Source: CBDFNN01 sp965250215 (GTDB taxonomy: Bacteria > Bacteroidota > Rhodothermia > Rhodothermales > DATKEJ01). Taken from it: a stretch of DNA of 64,000 nt. The translations under genes and the position numbers were made by a program. Under the pieces are notes generated by a model. It did no database searches and had not been told where the DNA came from. It saw only the letters and a program-made list of their open reading frames with translations. Positions 35,322 through 44,879 of this stretch are shown in pieces. Numbering within the stretch: position 1 is the stretch's first letter; each line of letters starts with the position of its first letter. The stretch lies in assembly GCA_965250215.1 (NCBI GenBank), contig CBDFNN010000004.1, forward strand, positions 1,674,001 through 1,738,000, read 5' to 3'.

Positions 35322-37967
35322 CTATAACTTCAAGATGTGGGTGTGAATTGCTTGAGATTCTCGATTTTCGATTGGATGTGTTTTCTTGAAATTTGCCGTC
35401 ATCGTCTGCTCATCCTCATTGTCTTTGTGATACAAATATCGAGCTTGTACAGCTTCCATTTCTTCTGTTCGGTCAAGAGCACCCAAAGTCAGCATCTTAT
35501 TGTACAGAGCTCCGATGCTTTCTGGGTCGATTTCTAAAACTTGGTCGAGCCATACAATCGCTTCCTCATATCGGTTCGAGAGATATTCAACTCGCGCCAT
35601 CCTTAGAAGCATTACCCGGTCTGCAGGAAATTCCTCATAGACCTTTAACCACTCTGCTAAGGCTTCAGCGTATTGACCATTCGCCTGAAGGAGTACACCT
35701 CGAAAATAGGCGGTCTTTAGGTATAGAGGTTGACGTCGCTCGGCCTCGGCTAGTCTTTCCTGGGCTTTTGTCAGCTGCCCTTCTCGAAGATACACCCTCG
35801 ATTCATTGATTGGACCCTCCGAGGAATTGGGCATGAGTTCGCTAACTCGTCCAAACGCAGCCAATGAGGCCTGTGTGTCACCCTCAAGGAATAGTCCGAT
35901 GCCGTAGTCGTTCCACCTCATCCATTGTGGAGCATCTGCACTAGAGCTGTTCCCATTGGTCCAGTCTGCCCTTGCGATTTCCGTGATTGGAATTTCCGGA
36001 GCAAGTTTATTGTTAAAAGACCAAGGTCTTGTGTCAACTTGGGGTGTGGCCGTCAAGCTAGAATCCACAACACCTCTAAATGTCCATTGGTTGAAATACC
36101 ATTTGAATTTCCGGTGTTTCAATCGAGCGCTAATAGACTTGAACGAATCTCCGCCAGGAATGATAAAGGAGAAGTGGACCGTGTGGGCCGTCCCTGGCCC
36201 GATGGCTCTGGCATATACGTTTGCCCTCATATCTTGAGGATTCCTTTTGTTGATAAGTCCGCCGGCTTCGTCTACCTGAGTCGCGCCCCAAAAGTGACTT
36301 TCTGGATCCACTCTGCCTTGGGCATCCACTTGGCCAGAAATGACTGACTCCCCTCCGTCTTCAGCAATCAGCGCCAACTCTAACCATAATTCATTTGAGT
36401 CATTTGTACCAGCAGGAAAGAGGTGCCCGACCTTTTTATTTCTGACGACAACATCAAGGTCTACTTTTGTACCGGTAGTCAATACAGGTAGCTCCTCACT
36501 CGGACCGTATTCCACTCCATTTAGAAGGACACGAAATAGGTCGACAGAAGCGATTGAATCCTGAAGAGACTCCTGAGCTAGTCTTAGCTGTTCAGTATGG
36601 TTATTGATAAACGGAATAGCTGTGTTTGCCGAAGCAAAGCGGTGACTTCGAATCATACCTTCATCGGCACCCATGTCTTCGGATGGGACTAGTGGCATAT
36701 GACACGAAGTACAGCTAGTCGCCTCGGCAGGAAGATAAAAAGAGCGAACCGTATTTAATGAGGCTCCGCTGTTTTGCCAGCTATCGTATTGATTTTGAGC
36801 GCGTTTCCATTTGTAATTGTTGACCTCAGGCGGCACTCCAACTTTATGACAGGTCCCGCAAAATTCCTGAGTCTTGAGATCAGCTCTTAGCATTGCATTT
36901 CGGTGAGGTTCAGGCTTAGCTCTAAGCAATTGGAAGTGAACCTTCTGACCGATGTCTGAGCTACTCCTCGCCAAGGGATATTCGTCTGGCATCGAAATAA
37001 CATAGCGGCCATTGCCTTTGATATCACGAAGACTTTCGATAGCGTGACACGAAAGACATGTTATTCCCTCAAATGCTGTCCAATGTTGTTTGTCGACTGG
37101 TGAATCGTCGTCAAATTTTCCGCTGAAAAGAAGTAGTGGGTCATGGCAAGAGGCACACCACCGGGTAGCCTCGTTGCCTGAGCGCGAGGTCATATTCTCG
37201 ATGCTCTTTTCGTAATAAGGGTTATTAAATGAAGAGAACTTGTGGACGGATTCAGACCATTGTTCAAGTACGTCTGGATGACATCCAGTAGTGCCGCAAG
37301 ACTCAGATCTTGCTAGATCTTCTCCATCTAAGTAGCCCTCGTGAGAAAGAAAGGATTGAGATTCGGACAAAGGGTTATTATCGCTCTCGATCCGGTTAGA
37401 GCCCGAGATGTTTTGCAGAAGCGGAATCAGTAGGAAAAGGGCCGATACTCCTAGGCCACCAAGAACTGTTATCGTGAGAGGGTTCCTCAGAAGATTCTTC
37501 CGATTCTGCTTCAAAGTCTCACCCCAGCGAAGAAATTGAAACTTCACTCCTCTTTTCATGGACACGTGAGCTACGAAAGCACCCATCGACGTAAACATGC
37601 TAAAAATATGGCTCGACAGAAGAAGACCATCACCGTAAGCCGCACCAACATAAATTAGTCCAATGCCAGAAACAAGTAGAATGCTCAAGCTGAGACTTGT
37701 AAAGATACCGAGTCCTGTTGCCTTCAAATTTGCTCGAAGAGGCATCTTCAAAATGTGCCAGATCAAAAATATCGTCAAGGGAGCAATGAACAATATTCCC
37801 AATACTATATGCAAGAGCACATTGCTCATATAAAGCAATGCGGTCGATTTGTCGAATAGAAACAGAATGAGACTATTCAACAGCAGCACAAAGAATCCTC
37901 CAACGAGGATTCCCAACAGCCGCCTCTGTCGTATTGGTAAATAGATAAATTTTTTGAGACGAGACAT
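35322..37967 (-). CDS. Membrane pentahaem cytochrome c with TPR domain
   Basis: The ATG at 37967 gives 881 aa; eleven extra residues to 38000 are unlikely. Residues 16-183 hold five membrane helices, with His53 and His71 in the second and His120 and His134 in the fourth. Five c-haem sites follow: CGTTGCH (224-230, a CX4CH form), CASCH (271), CLSCH (304), CGTCH (370) and CTSCH (419). The last 170 residues are TPRs. The cytochrome part resembles the c554/multihaem group. It may pass electrons between the quinone pool and periplasmic partners; the direction is unknown. Confidence 0.88.
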   Translation of the reverse strand: MSRLKKFIYLPIRQRRLLGILVGGFFVLLLNSLILFLFDKSTALLYMSNVLLHIVLGILFIAPLTIFLIWHILKMPLRANLKATGLGIFTSLSLSILLVSGIGLIYVGAAYGDGLLLSSHIFSMFTSMGAFVAHVSMKRGVKFQFLRWGETLKQNRKNLLRNPLTITVLGGLGVSALFLLIPLLQNISGSNRIESDNNPLSESQSFLSHEGYLDGEDLARSESCGTTGCHPDVLEQWSESVHKFSSFNNPYYEKSIENMTSRSGNEATRWCASCHDPLLLFSGKFDDDSPVDKQHWTAFEGITCLSCHAIESLRDIKGNGRYVISMPDEYPLARSSSDIGQKVHFQLLRAKPEPHRNAMLRADLKTQEFCGTCHKVGVPPEVNNYKWKRAQNQYDSWQNSGASLNTVRSFYLPAEATSCTSCHMPLVPSEDMGADEGMIRSHRFASANTAIPFINNHTEQLRLAQESLQDSIASVDLFRVLLNGVEYGPSEELPVLTTGTKVDLDVVVRNKKVGHLFPAGTNDSNELWLELALIAEDGGESVISGQVDAQGRVDPESHFWGATQVDEAGGLINKRNPQDMRANVYARAIGPGTAHTVHFSFIIPGGDSFKSISARLKHRKFKWYFNQWTFRGVVDSSLTATPQVDTRPWSFNNKLAPEIPITEIARADWTNGNSSSADAPQWMRWNDYGIGLFLEGDTQASLAAFGRVSELMPNSSEGPINESRVYLREGQLTKAQERLAEAERRQPLYLKTAYFRGVLLQANGQYAEALAEWLKVYEEFPADRVMLLRMARVEYLSNRYEEAIVWLDQVLEIDPESIGALYNKMLTLGALDRTEEMEAVQARYLYHKDNEDEQTMTANFKKTHPIENRESQAIHTHILKL

Positions 37968-38098
37968 GGTCACGAAGATAAGAACTTCAAAGCACGCCAA
38001 CCTGAATTGACAGAAAGTTGACTTCTTTTTTTGATGATCGACAGTGATTTATCTTTTTCCCGATCTGTCGGCCTCATCATCCGATTCCGCTTCAGGAC

Positions 38099-39037
38099 TT
38101 AGCCCATGAAATTTTCGATTACTTCAGCGGTTTCTCGTCTTTGACAGTGCCGAGCCCATTCAAGCGGCGTAGCCTCATGTTCCGGATCTTTGATCTTAGT
38201 GTCAGCTCCTTCTTCGAGTAGAAAGCCTGCCATCTCGGTTTGACCAGCCCATGCGGCTCCATGAAGAGGAGTGACTAATTCTGCTGGACCCCAAGGCCTT
38301 AGGCCATTTATCTGAGCCTTATGCTTGAGTGCCAGCCTAGCGATGTTCTCGTGATTGCAAATGCAGGCAAAGAGCAGTACATCTTGCCAAATATCTTGGT
38401 CTGTAACTGAAGGACGGGAACAGTGCTTTCTGTACAGTCGATCCGCTCCGGATTTCAGATTCCCGTCACTCTTGATATGGGTCATTATTTTCTCCACATC
38501 GCCGAGCCCTGCTGCGAAACACATGTCCAGTTCATGCCCACGTTTTGCTAAGTGCTTTGCGACCAAGATCTGATCTCTATTCTCAACAGTATGATAAATC
38601 GAAATCCACATGAGACCGCCATCGCCTACGAAGTCCATCGTGGCCCCATGTTCGAGAAGCAGGTCCAACAAGGCATAACTATGTCCAGCCTCTTGAGTCG
38701 CTCCTCCACTTGCTACGAGCCCGAGAACCGTTCCGCCACCCGTTGTCGGCTGACTAGGACCGCCTCCGCAATAGGCATCAACATCGGCCCCCATGTCCAA
38801 AAGAAGCTTAGTAATCTCTGTAATATTCTCAGGAATGAGACCCCGTGTCGGGTTGCCGGCCACGTGATGCAAGAGGGTAGGTCGATAGAAATAGCCCGAA
38901 TAGCATCCCTCCTCCGAATAGGAGACTGCATTAATTAAATCGGGATGCTCTGACAAAAGACCACGGAGACCTTCTATATCTCCTCGATCTAAAGCCGAGA
39001 GTGCCTCGTCAAATTTCGGATCTTGTTGTTCCATCAC
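38099..39037 (-). CDS. Ankyrin-repeat protein
   Basis: The 312-aa protein has no signal peptide or membrane segment. It has four or five ankyrin repeats, clearest near residues 85-100 (TKLLLDMGADVDAY), 135-152 (LLDLLLEHGATMDFVG), 255-285 (VTPLHGAAWAGQTEMAGFLLEEGAD) and 290-310 (ATPLEWARHCQRRETAEV). Such repeats bind proteins. It may be stand-alone; the next gene downstream on this strand starts 130 bp away. Confidence 0.85.
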   Translation of the reverse strand: MMEQQDPKFDEALSALDRGDIEGLRGLLSEHPDLINAVSYSEEGCYSGYFYRPTLLHHVAGNPTRGLIPENITEITKLLLDMGADVDAYCGGGPSQPTTGGGTVLGLVASGGATQEAGHSYALLDLLLEHGATMDFVGDGGLMWISIYHTVENRDQILVAKHLAKRGHELDMCFAAGLGDVEKIMTHIKSDGNLKSGADRLYRKHCSRPSVTDQDIWQDVLLFACICNHENIARLALKHKAQINGLRPWGPAELVTPLHGAAWAGQTEMAGFLLEEGADTKIKDPEHEATPLEWARHCQRRETAEVIENFMG

Positions 39038-39082
39038 GATAAACTATATCAAGCTTAACCTGGAATTGTGTCAGAAATTGAA

Positions 39083-39445
39083 CTAGAATATGATTAGCAG
39101 CGCGATCCCAATTACTGCTGGTACCGTTTGCACGAAAATTATTTTCTTACTTGCTGTGATGGCTCCGTAAATTCCAGCAACTGCTACACAAGAGAGAAAA
39201 AACAAGGCGACGCATTCTTTCCAAAGAGGATCTGAGATTAGTAAGGCCCAGATTAAGCCAGCTGCGAGAAATCCGTTATAGAGTCCCTGATTAGCCGCCA
39301 TCGCTTTTGTCGGCTCGAATAGATCCTTCGGGAAACTTTTAAATACTTTTGGGCCTCGACTAGTCCAAGCAAACATCTCGAAACCCATGATATATAGATG
39401 GATGATTGCGACCAGACCAATGACTATTTGGGCTGAAAGAGACAT
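39083..39445 (-). CDS. DUF1304 family membrane protein
   Basis: Starting at the ATG at 39445 gives 120 aa; the 16-residue longer form overlaps the upstream gene and is rejected. It has four membrane helices and the family's opening IVIGLVAIIHLYIMGFEMFAW, with FEPTKAMAANQGLYNGFLAAGL next. Its function is not known. The start is 2 nt after the stop of the DUF2911 gene, so the two are probably co-translated. Confidence 0.88.
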   Translation of the reverse strand: MSLSAQIVIGLVAIIHLYIMGFEMFAWTSRGPKVFKSFPKDLFEPTKAMAANQGLYNGFLAAGLIWALLISDPLWKECVALFFLSCVAVAGIYGAITASKKIIFVQTVPAVIGIALLIIF

Positions 39446-39447
39446 AG

Positions 39448-40524
39448 TTAATTTGCTGTTTTCAGGGGAAGCTGCCAACTGCTTTGATCCCATCGAAGTC
39501 TCAATAGGCCTCCTTCAATGTCGATCATGAAATCCTCAATGATCTCGTCTTTCAGTAGTACGCGGTCCAATCTCAGCTCAACTAGATTTTTAGATTCGTC
39601 ATATCGTTGACCGTTTTGTCCGGTCTCCTTGTTGATATATAATTTACCGCTTTCCTCCTCGAGCATAGTAAAAAGAGTATACTCGCCAGCCGGAATCTTT
39701 GAGCCTCCGATCACAAGATCAACTTCACTTTTCAGATGTGTCGCCTTATTGGCGCCGGTTCTCCAGACTTTTCCATAAGGCACGACCTTTCCAAAAATCT
39801 CCCGTCCTCTTCTCCTTGGTTGGCCAAAGTCTAGACTGATAGCTCCACCGCCCATTTCAACAGAAAAAGAGCCTCGACCGGAAAGTTGGCCAAATCCTTT
39901 TCCTTCTTTCTCTATTTCAGAGAACCTTTTCCAAAGTTCTTGGAAATTGACACTGTCAACCCTATTCACCGTAAGTTTCCGAGTGGTATTTGCAGCATCC
40001 AAATGGATCAAACGACCGAGCGTGTCGATGGTCACATCCATGCTACCTCGAAAGGGATGGGTAATTTTGACCTTGTTTGAATCCATTTTTTCGAACTTAA
40101 ACTTCTGTTTGGTTTCGCCGGCGAGTAGTGTGATTTCCATCGATTCTTCCTTCGAAGCGCTGAGAACTCTCAAAATTCGATCATACTGCCAATGGACGTA
40201 ATCATGGGCCGGAAGTTGAACGTCGACCTCGGCAGACTTGTTGATTGCCAAGTGGTCTATTTTTTTTCCTTCAACATCACGGGATTCGTATTCATAAGCG
40301 AAGTCTTGACCACCCATGAAAATTAGTCCGTACACTCTTTTGCTAGCAACAGGACTTCTTACAATAGCTTGCGATTTAACAAAGTTGACTCCAGCCTGAA
40401 CATACTCAACGGCTACAGTATCCTTACCAAGTGTCGTTATCAGCCCAAATTGTTCAACGCCTTGAGCAACAAGCATGTTTGAACTGAGTGCAATTAGAAA
40501 GAGGGCAATGATATATATTCGCAT
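39448..40524 (-). CDS. Exported DUF2911 protein
   Basis: The 358-aa protein starts with a signal peptide (hydrophobic 4-18, then LVAQ). The first 200 residues are a beta-rich domain with no name. The last 150 are DUF2911, with GRGSFSVEMGGG, FGKVVPYGKVWRTGANKATH, IPAGEYTLFTML and a closing LRLRWDQ. DUF2911 proteins are common in Bacteroidota and have no assigned activity. It begins the DUF2911-DUF1304 operon and is divergent from glgA, 47 bp away. Confidence 0.88.
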   Translation of the reverse strand: MRIYIIALFLIALSSNMLVAQGVEQFGLITTLGKDTVAVEYVQAGVNFVKSQAIVRSPVASKRVYGLIFMGGQDFAYEYESRDVEGKKIDHLAINKSAEVDVQLPAHDYVHWQYDRILRVLSASKEESMEITLLAGETKQKFKFEKMDSNKVKITHPFRGSMDVTIDTLGRLIHLDAANTTRKLTVNRVDSVNFQELWKRFSEIEKEGKGFGQLSGRGSFSVEMGGGAISLDFGQPRRRGREIFGKVVPYGKVWRTGANKATHLKSEVDLVIGGSKIPAGEYTLFTMLEEESGKLYINKETGQNGQRYDESKNLVELRLDRVLLKDEIIEDFMIDIEGGLLRLRWDQSSWQLPLKTAN

Positions 40525-40571
40525 TTGATTCGATTAAATTTTGTAAACCATTATAGCTACCCCAGCAAAGC

Positions 40572-42014
40572 ATGAGCAAAATTTGGCACGTTGCGGCAGA
40601 ATGCGCACCCTTAGCAAAAGTGGGAGGGCTTGCAGACGTTGTTGGCGCGCTTCCAAAGTATCAAAGAAATCACGGGCTTGATGCGTGTGTCCTGATGCCT
40701 GGATATCAACACCTCTTGGATCGATTTGGCTCCCAGAAAATTCATGAAGGACAGATTGATTTTGCGGCTTCCAGACTGGCCTACACGGTACATCAGCTTG
40801 ATAAGGATTTAGGCTTTCCTGTGCTTTTTATCAAACCTGCGTTTCATTTTGATGAGCCAGGAGTCTACGCAATCCAGAATAGCAATGATCAGTTTCAAAA
40901 CGAGTCACAGCGCTTTCCGAGTTTTCAAGCGTGTGCTGTTGACTATTTAAAGACTCAGGTGGACAACGAGAGTATCGTCCACGTTCATGATCATCACACA
41001 GGTTTGATTCCACTAATCTGGGGAAGAAGCGATTCAAGGCCACCTTTCGTCTTCACAATCCATAGTGCAGAATATCAAGGCAGCTTTTCAAATCAGGTTC
41101 TTCGAGATCTTGGCATCAGCCTGGGACATCTTGAGGCTCATGATTACATGAGCTATGGGTCCTTCGACATCAATTCGATGAGGCTCGCTATCTCCCAATC
41201 CGATGCTGTAACAACGGTTAGCCCCTCCTATTCGAAACAGCTATTGGACGATCCCTCGCTTTCACACGGACTAAACGATGCCCTCGTGCGGAATGCGAAC
41301 AAACTTTCTGGGATATTGAACGGTATTGATCCTGAGGTTTGGTCGCCAGAACAAGACTCCCTGATTGAACATAATTTCAGCCTTGAATCTCTGGAGGGTA
41401 AAAGAAAAAACAAGATTGCACTATGCCAAGAGCTGGGGCTCGATGAGGAATTGCCGTTAATGGTCTTCATCGGTCGTCTGAAACGCGAGAAAGGTGCAGC
41501 TCTTCTCTTAGAGGCCCTTCATAGACTAAAAGAACATCGGGGATTCGCTTGTGTGATTCTGGGGACAGGAGACAGCTATCTCGAATCTGAATATAAAGTC
41601 CTTGAGGAGCAGTGGGGCGATACAAGGAGTCTCCAAACCATTCTTCAATTTAACAACGTCTTGGCGCATAAACTTTATGCTTCAGCGGATGTGTTGCTCA
41701 TGCCTTCTCTAGTAGAGCCTTGTGGTCTGAATCAGATGTACGCTCTCCGATACGGGACGATACCTTTAGTCCATGCCGTCGGGGGTCTAATAGATTCAAT
41801 CTCCGATTGGAATGCCGCAACGTCGCAAGGAAATGGTTTTAAGTTCTTCAGCCCTGATTGGGCTGAACTGGCGACGAAAATCATCCAGCTAAGAGATCTA
41901 TGGTCTGGCGACTCTTGGCAAAAAATAGTTGAGAATGCCATGACGGAAGATTTCAGTTGGGATAGATCCGTACAAGATTATATTGCACTCTATAAAGAAC
42001 TAAAGTCAAGATAG
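40572..42014 (+). CDS. glgA: Glycogen synthase
   Basis: The 480-aa protein matches GlgA in length. It begins IWHVAAECAPLAKVGGLADVVGALP, where Lys-x-Gly-Gly-Leu is the ADP-glucose site, and has TIHSAEYQG, LSGILNGIDPEVWSP, FIGRLKREKG and SLVEPCGLNQMYALRYGTIPLV, the GT5 C-terminal site with its conserved Glu. It adds glucose from ADP-glucose to glycogen in the cytosol. glgC follows after 69 bp, so substrate supply and polymer synthesis are encoded together. Confidence 0.95.
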   Translation: MSKIWHVAAECAPLAKVGGLADVVGALPKYQRNHGLDACVLMPGYQHLLDRFGSQKIHEGQIDFAASRLAYTVHQLDKDLGFPVLFIKPAFHFDEPGVYAIQNSNDQFQNESQRFPSFQACAVDYLKTQVDNESIVHVHDHHTGLIPLIWGRSDSRPPFVFTIHSAEYQGSFSNQVLRDLGISLGHLEAHDYMSYGSFDINSMRLAISQSDAVTTVSPSYSKQLLDDPSLSHGLNDALVRNANKLSGILNGIDPEVWSPEQDSLIEHNFSLESLEGKRKNKIALCQELGLDEELPLMVFIGRLKREKGAALLLEALHRLKEHRGFACVILGTGDSYLESEYKVLEEQWGDTRSLQTILQFNNVLAHKLYASADVLLMPSLVEPCGLNQMYALRYGTIPLVHAVGGLIDSISDWNAATSQGNGFKFFSPDWAELATKIIQLRDLWSGDSWQKIVENAMTEDFSWDRSVQDYIALYKELKSR

Positions 42015-42083
42015 AATTGGTCCGCGATAAGAAAGACCGGATTTGACCTGAATTGAGAATACCAACAGTAACCAAAGTAGTTG

Positions 42084-43355
42084 ATGAAGAATATTATTGC
42101 AGTAATCATGGGAGGAGGAGCAGGAACGAGACTTTTTCCATTGACGCAAAGACGGGCAAAGCCAGCCGTTCCACTGGGAGGGAAGTATCGACTCATAGAT
42201 GTTCCAGTTTCCAATTGCATCAACTCTGGAATCAATAGGCAATTAGTTCTGACACAGTTTAATTCAGCCAGTCTAAATCGGCACATAAATAGAACCTACC
42301 TTTTTGATCGCTTCAGCAGTGGCTTTGTGCAAATTATTGCGGCAGAGCAGACTCGAGATTCTGGAGACTGGTTTCAAGGTACCGCGGACGCAGTGCGTCA
42401 GAGCCTTCGCCATATGCGGCCTCATCAGCATGACCATGCCCTTATTCTGTCTGGTGACCAACTCTATAGAATGGACTTTCGGGAAATGTACGAGCAGCAT
42501 CTTGAAAACGATGCTGATCTAACTGTTGCCTGCCTTCCTGTATCGGGTAACGATGCTACGAGTCTCGGTATCTTGCAGACGGCTGAGGGCGGAAGAATAA
42601 ATCGTTTTGTTGAAAAACCTCCCGGCGATAAACTAGCTGGCTTAGAAAGTGAAGTGCCTGAAGAATTGCAGAATCAGGGACGAATCTATCTCGGTTCGAT
42701 GGGAATCTATTTATTCAAGAGAGAGATATTGGAAGAGGCTCTTGCTATAGATCCTTCCCACACAGACTTCGGCAAAGAAATCATACCAGATGCCATTGGA
42801 AACAAGAAAGTATTCTCTTATTTGTTTGATGACTATTGGAGTGATATTGGGACAATTCGATCTTTTTTTGACGCTAACCTTGACTTAGCGAAAGCGCAAC
42901 CTGCATTCAATCTTTTTAACGAAAATGCACCCTTACACACTCGGGCGAGAACCTTACCACCAGCAAAGCTTCACGATTGTACTATTTCGAATTCGATAAT
43001 TTGTGAGGCTGCAGTAATATCACATTCTTCTATAAGAGACTCGGTAATTGGATTAAGAGCCAGTATCAAGGCAAACTGTCACATCGAAAGGAGCATTGTG
43101 ATGGGAGCCGATTTTTATCCTTGGGACGATCCAGAAAAAAGAAGGGTGGAAGTAGATGCACCGGCCAACCCAGGCATCGAAGAAGGCTGTATTATTAGAA
43201 ATACCATTATCGATCGGAATGTCGCTGTAGGGAAGAATTGTCGCATTACCAACGACGGCGGAGTTCAAGAATATGATGGTGAATTCTATTATATAAGAGA
43301 CGGATTGGTTGTTCTTCCTAAGAATGCCGTAGTCCCTGCAAACACCATGATCTAA
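42084..43355 (+). CDS. glgC: Glucose-1-phosphate adenylyltransferase
   Basis: The ATG at 42084 (a TTG just before it is not needed) gives 424 codons including stop. AVIMGGGAGTRLFPLTQRRAKPAVPLGGKYRLIDVPVSN is shared with GlgC proteins and includes the nucleotide loop. SGDQLYRMDF, FVEKP, and a C-terminal left-handed beta-helix with hexapeptide repeats follow. It makes ADP-glucose from glucose-1-phosphate and ATP, the regulated step of glycogen synthesis. It is the partner of glgA upstream. No branching enzyme or phosphorylase gene is in this window. Confidence 0.95.
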   Translation: MKNIIAVIMGGGAGTRLFPLTQRRAKPAVPLGGKYRLIDVPVSNCINSGINRQLVLTQFNSASLNRHINRTYLFDRFSSGFVQIIAAEQTRDSGDWFQGTADAVRQSLRHMRPHQHDHALILSGDQLYRMDFREMYEQHLENDADLTVACLPVSGNDATSLGILQTAEGGRINRFVEKPPGDKLAGLESEVPEELQNQGRIYLGSMGIYLFKREILEEALAIDPSHTDFGKEIIPDAIGNKKVFSYLFDDYWSDIGTIRSFFDANLDLAKAQPAFNLFNENAPLHTRARTLPPAKLHDCTISNSIICEAAVISHSSIRDSVIGLRASIKANCHIERSIVMGADFYPWDDPEKRRVEVDAPANPGIEEGCIIRNTIIDRNVAVGKNCRITNDGGVQEYDGEFYYIRDGLVVLPKNAVVPANTMI

Positions 43356-43395
43356 TTGCCCAGAATCTAATTTCCTTGCATTCTGTAACCTGAGA

Positions 43396-43417
43396 AGAAC
43401 TTGCTTGTCCAAGTTCT
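43396..43417 (+). terminator. Hairpin between glgC and folE2
   Basis: An 8-bp perfect stem (43396-43403 with 43410-43417) with a 6-nt loop lies 18 nt before the folE2 start. It has no T-tract, so it may be a terminator for glgC or part of the folE2 leader. Confidence 0.4.
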
Positions 43418-43434
43418 GAATCAAAACATTATCT

Positions 43435-44250
43435 ATGGAAAATACTGCCGATCAACTTCCCGATATCCAGAAATCAGGCGACTCAAGAAATGTCGCGATC
43501 GAGAAAGTTGGAATTAGCGGTCTCAAATATCCGGTCAAAGTCTTAGACCGTGACAAGGGCTTTCAAAATACAGTAGCAACAGTGGCCATGTCAGTGGGAC
43601 TGCCGGCTGACGTCAAAGGGACCCACATGAGTCGATTTATTGAGGTCCTCAGTCGCTATAGTGAAACACTCTCAACGCAAAATATTCCGGAGCTCGTAAG
43701 AGCGATAAAGGAACGCTTGGATGCAAGCAGCGCCCACGTTGAAATTACATTTCCTTACTTCATTGAAAAAGCTGCGCCGGTTACTAAGAAGACGGCTTTA
43801 ATGGATGTTGAATGCTCTCTCATATCGAGCTGTGACACTGAGAACCATGTCACCATGGGACTCTCCATTCCTATCGCAAGTTTGTGTCCATGCAGCAAAG
43901 AAATAAGCGACTATGGGGCGCACAATCAAAGAGGGCAAGTGGACCTAGAACTAGAGACTTACGGCGAGCCAGAAGGAGACAAGCCGGCCATTTGGTTTGA
44001 AGAAATTATAGAATGGGTCGAGGATTCGGCGTCGGCTCCACTATATCCACTTCTGAAGAGACCAGACGAACGATTCGTCACGATGCAGGCATTCGATAAT
44101 CCAGCTTTTGTGGAAGACATCGTTCGCAACGTAGCCGTCCGCTTGAAAGCAGATAGTCGTGTGTCCTATTTCAAAGCAACTGTGACGAACTTTGAATCTA
44201 TTCATAACCACAATGCTTTTGCCTTTGTGGAATGGGAACGACCTAGCTAG
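43435..44250 (+). CDS. folE2: GTP cyclohydrolase FolE2
   Basis: The 271-aa protein matches FolE2 (COG1469). KGTHMSRFIEVL and LCPCSKEISDYGAHNQRG are the conserved segments, the second with the catalytic cysteine. It makes 7,8-dihydroneopterin triphosphate from GTP, for folate or queuosine synthesis, and unlike FolE1 does not need zinc, so it is often induced on zinc starvation. I could not find a clear Zur operator or preQ1 riboswitch upstream. It is a stand-alone gene between glgC and a DUF1801 gene. Confidence 0.94.
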   Translation: MENTADQLPDIQKSGDSRNVAIEKVGISGLKYPVKVLDRDKGFQNTVATVAMSVGLPADVKGTHMSRFIEVLSRYSETLSTQNIPELVRAIKERLDASSAHVEITFPYFIEKAAPVTKKTALMDVECSLISSCDTENHVTMGLSIPIASLCPCSKEISDYGAHNQRGQVDLELETYGEPEGDKPAIWFEEIIEWVEDSASAPLYPLLKRPDERFVTMQAFDNPAFVEDIVRNVAVRLKADSRVSYFKATVTNFESIHNHNAFAFVEWERPS

Positions 44251-44288
44251 ACATCGAGCGATTATTGCTTGGATATGTTTAGAAAGAG

Positions 44289-44717
44289 ATGGCCGATATG
44301 ACGATCGAGACAGACAAGAAGCTGACAGATAAATTTGAGTCCTATCCCGATCATGTCAGACCCAAGATTTTAGCCCTTCGTAATCTTATCGTAAATGTTG
44401 CCTCAGAAGAGGAGGGAATTGAAAAGATGGTGGAGACTTTGAAGTGGGGCGAGCCTTCATTTCTAGTCAAGGGAGGAAGTACGATTCGAATTGATTGGAA
44501 GGACCGTTCTCCGAGTTCTTATGCTCTCTATTTCAACTGCCAGACAACTCTTGTTGAAACCTTCAGACATCTTTACAATGTGCAACTGAAATTCGAAGGG
44601 AATCGAGCGATTATTCTGGATATCGAGGAGGAGCCAGTTTGGTCCGCGCTCAGACATTGCATCTTTCTTGCCCTATGCTATCACAAGTTGAAGCATCTCA
44701 CTCTTCTCGGGGCCTAA
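44289..44717 (+). CDS. DUF1801 family protein
   Basis: The 142-aa cytosolic protein has the family signature VETLKWGEPSFLVKGGSTIRIDW, then YALYFNCQTTLVETFRHLY. Members are small alpha-beta proteins of unknown role, related by fold to iron-sulfur-chaperone-like proteins. It is 38 nt after folE2 on the same strand and may be co-transcribed. Confidence 0.85.
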   Translation: MADMTIETDKKLTDKFESYPDHVRPKILALRNLIVNVASEEEGIEKMVETLKWGEPSFLVKGGSTIRIDWKDRSPSSYALYFNCQTTLVETFRHLYNVQLKFEGNRAIILDIEEEPVWSALRHCIFLALCYHKLKHLTLLGA

Positions 44718-44879
44718 CTCGACTCTGCCTAGCTCTCATTCCTGTAACTGGTGATGCGGCTACGCCCATTCTGTTACCTCGATGATTACTGCTTGCTGAA
44801 CCACTCAGGATGAGATGTGTATTTAGAAAGACAGCCTCAGATTGGAGTCTGTGTTCATAAGTATTCCGAGAAAAAGAAC

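Noticed and set aside
42055..42083. Heptad array before glgC
   Set aside because: The repeated ACCAA segments are 9-10 nt apart, not 7, so it does not belong to the pattern.
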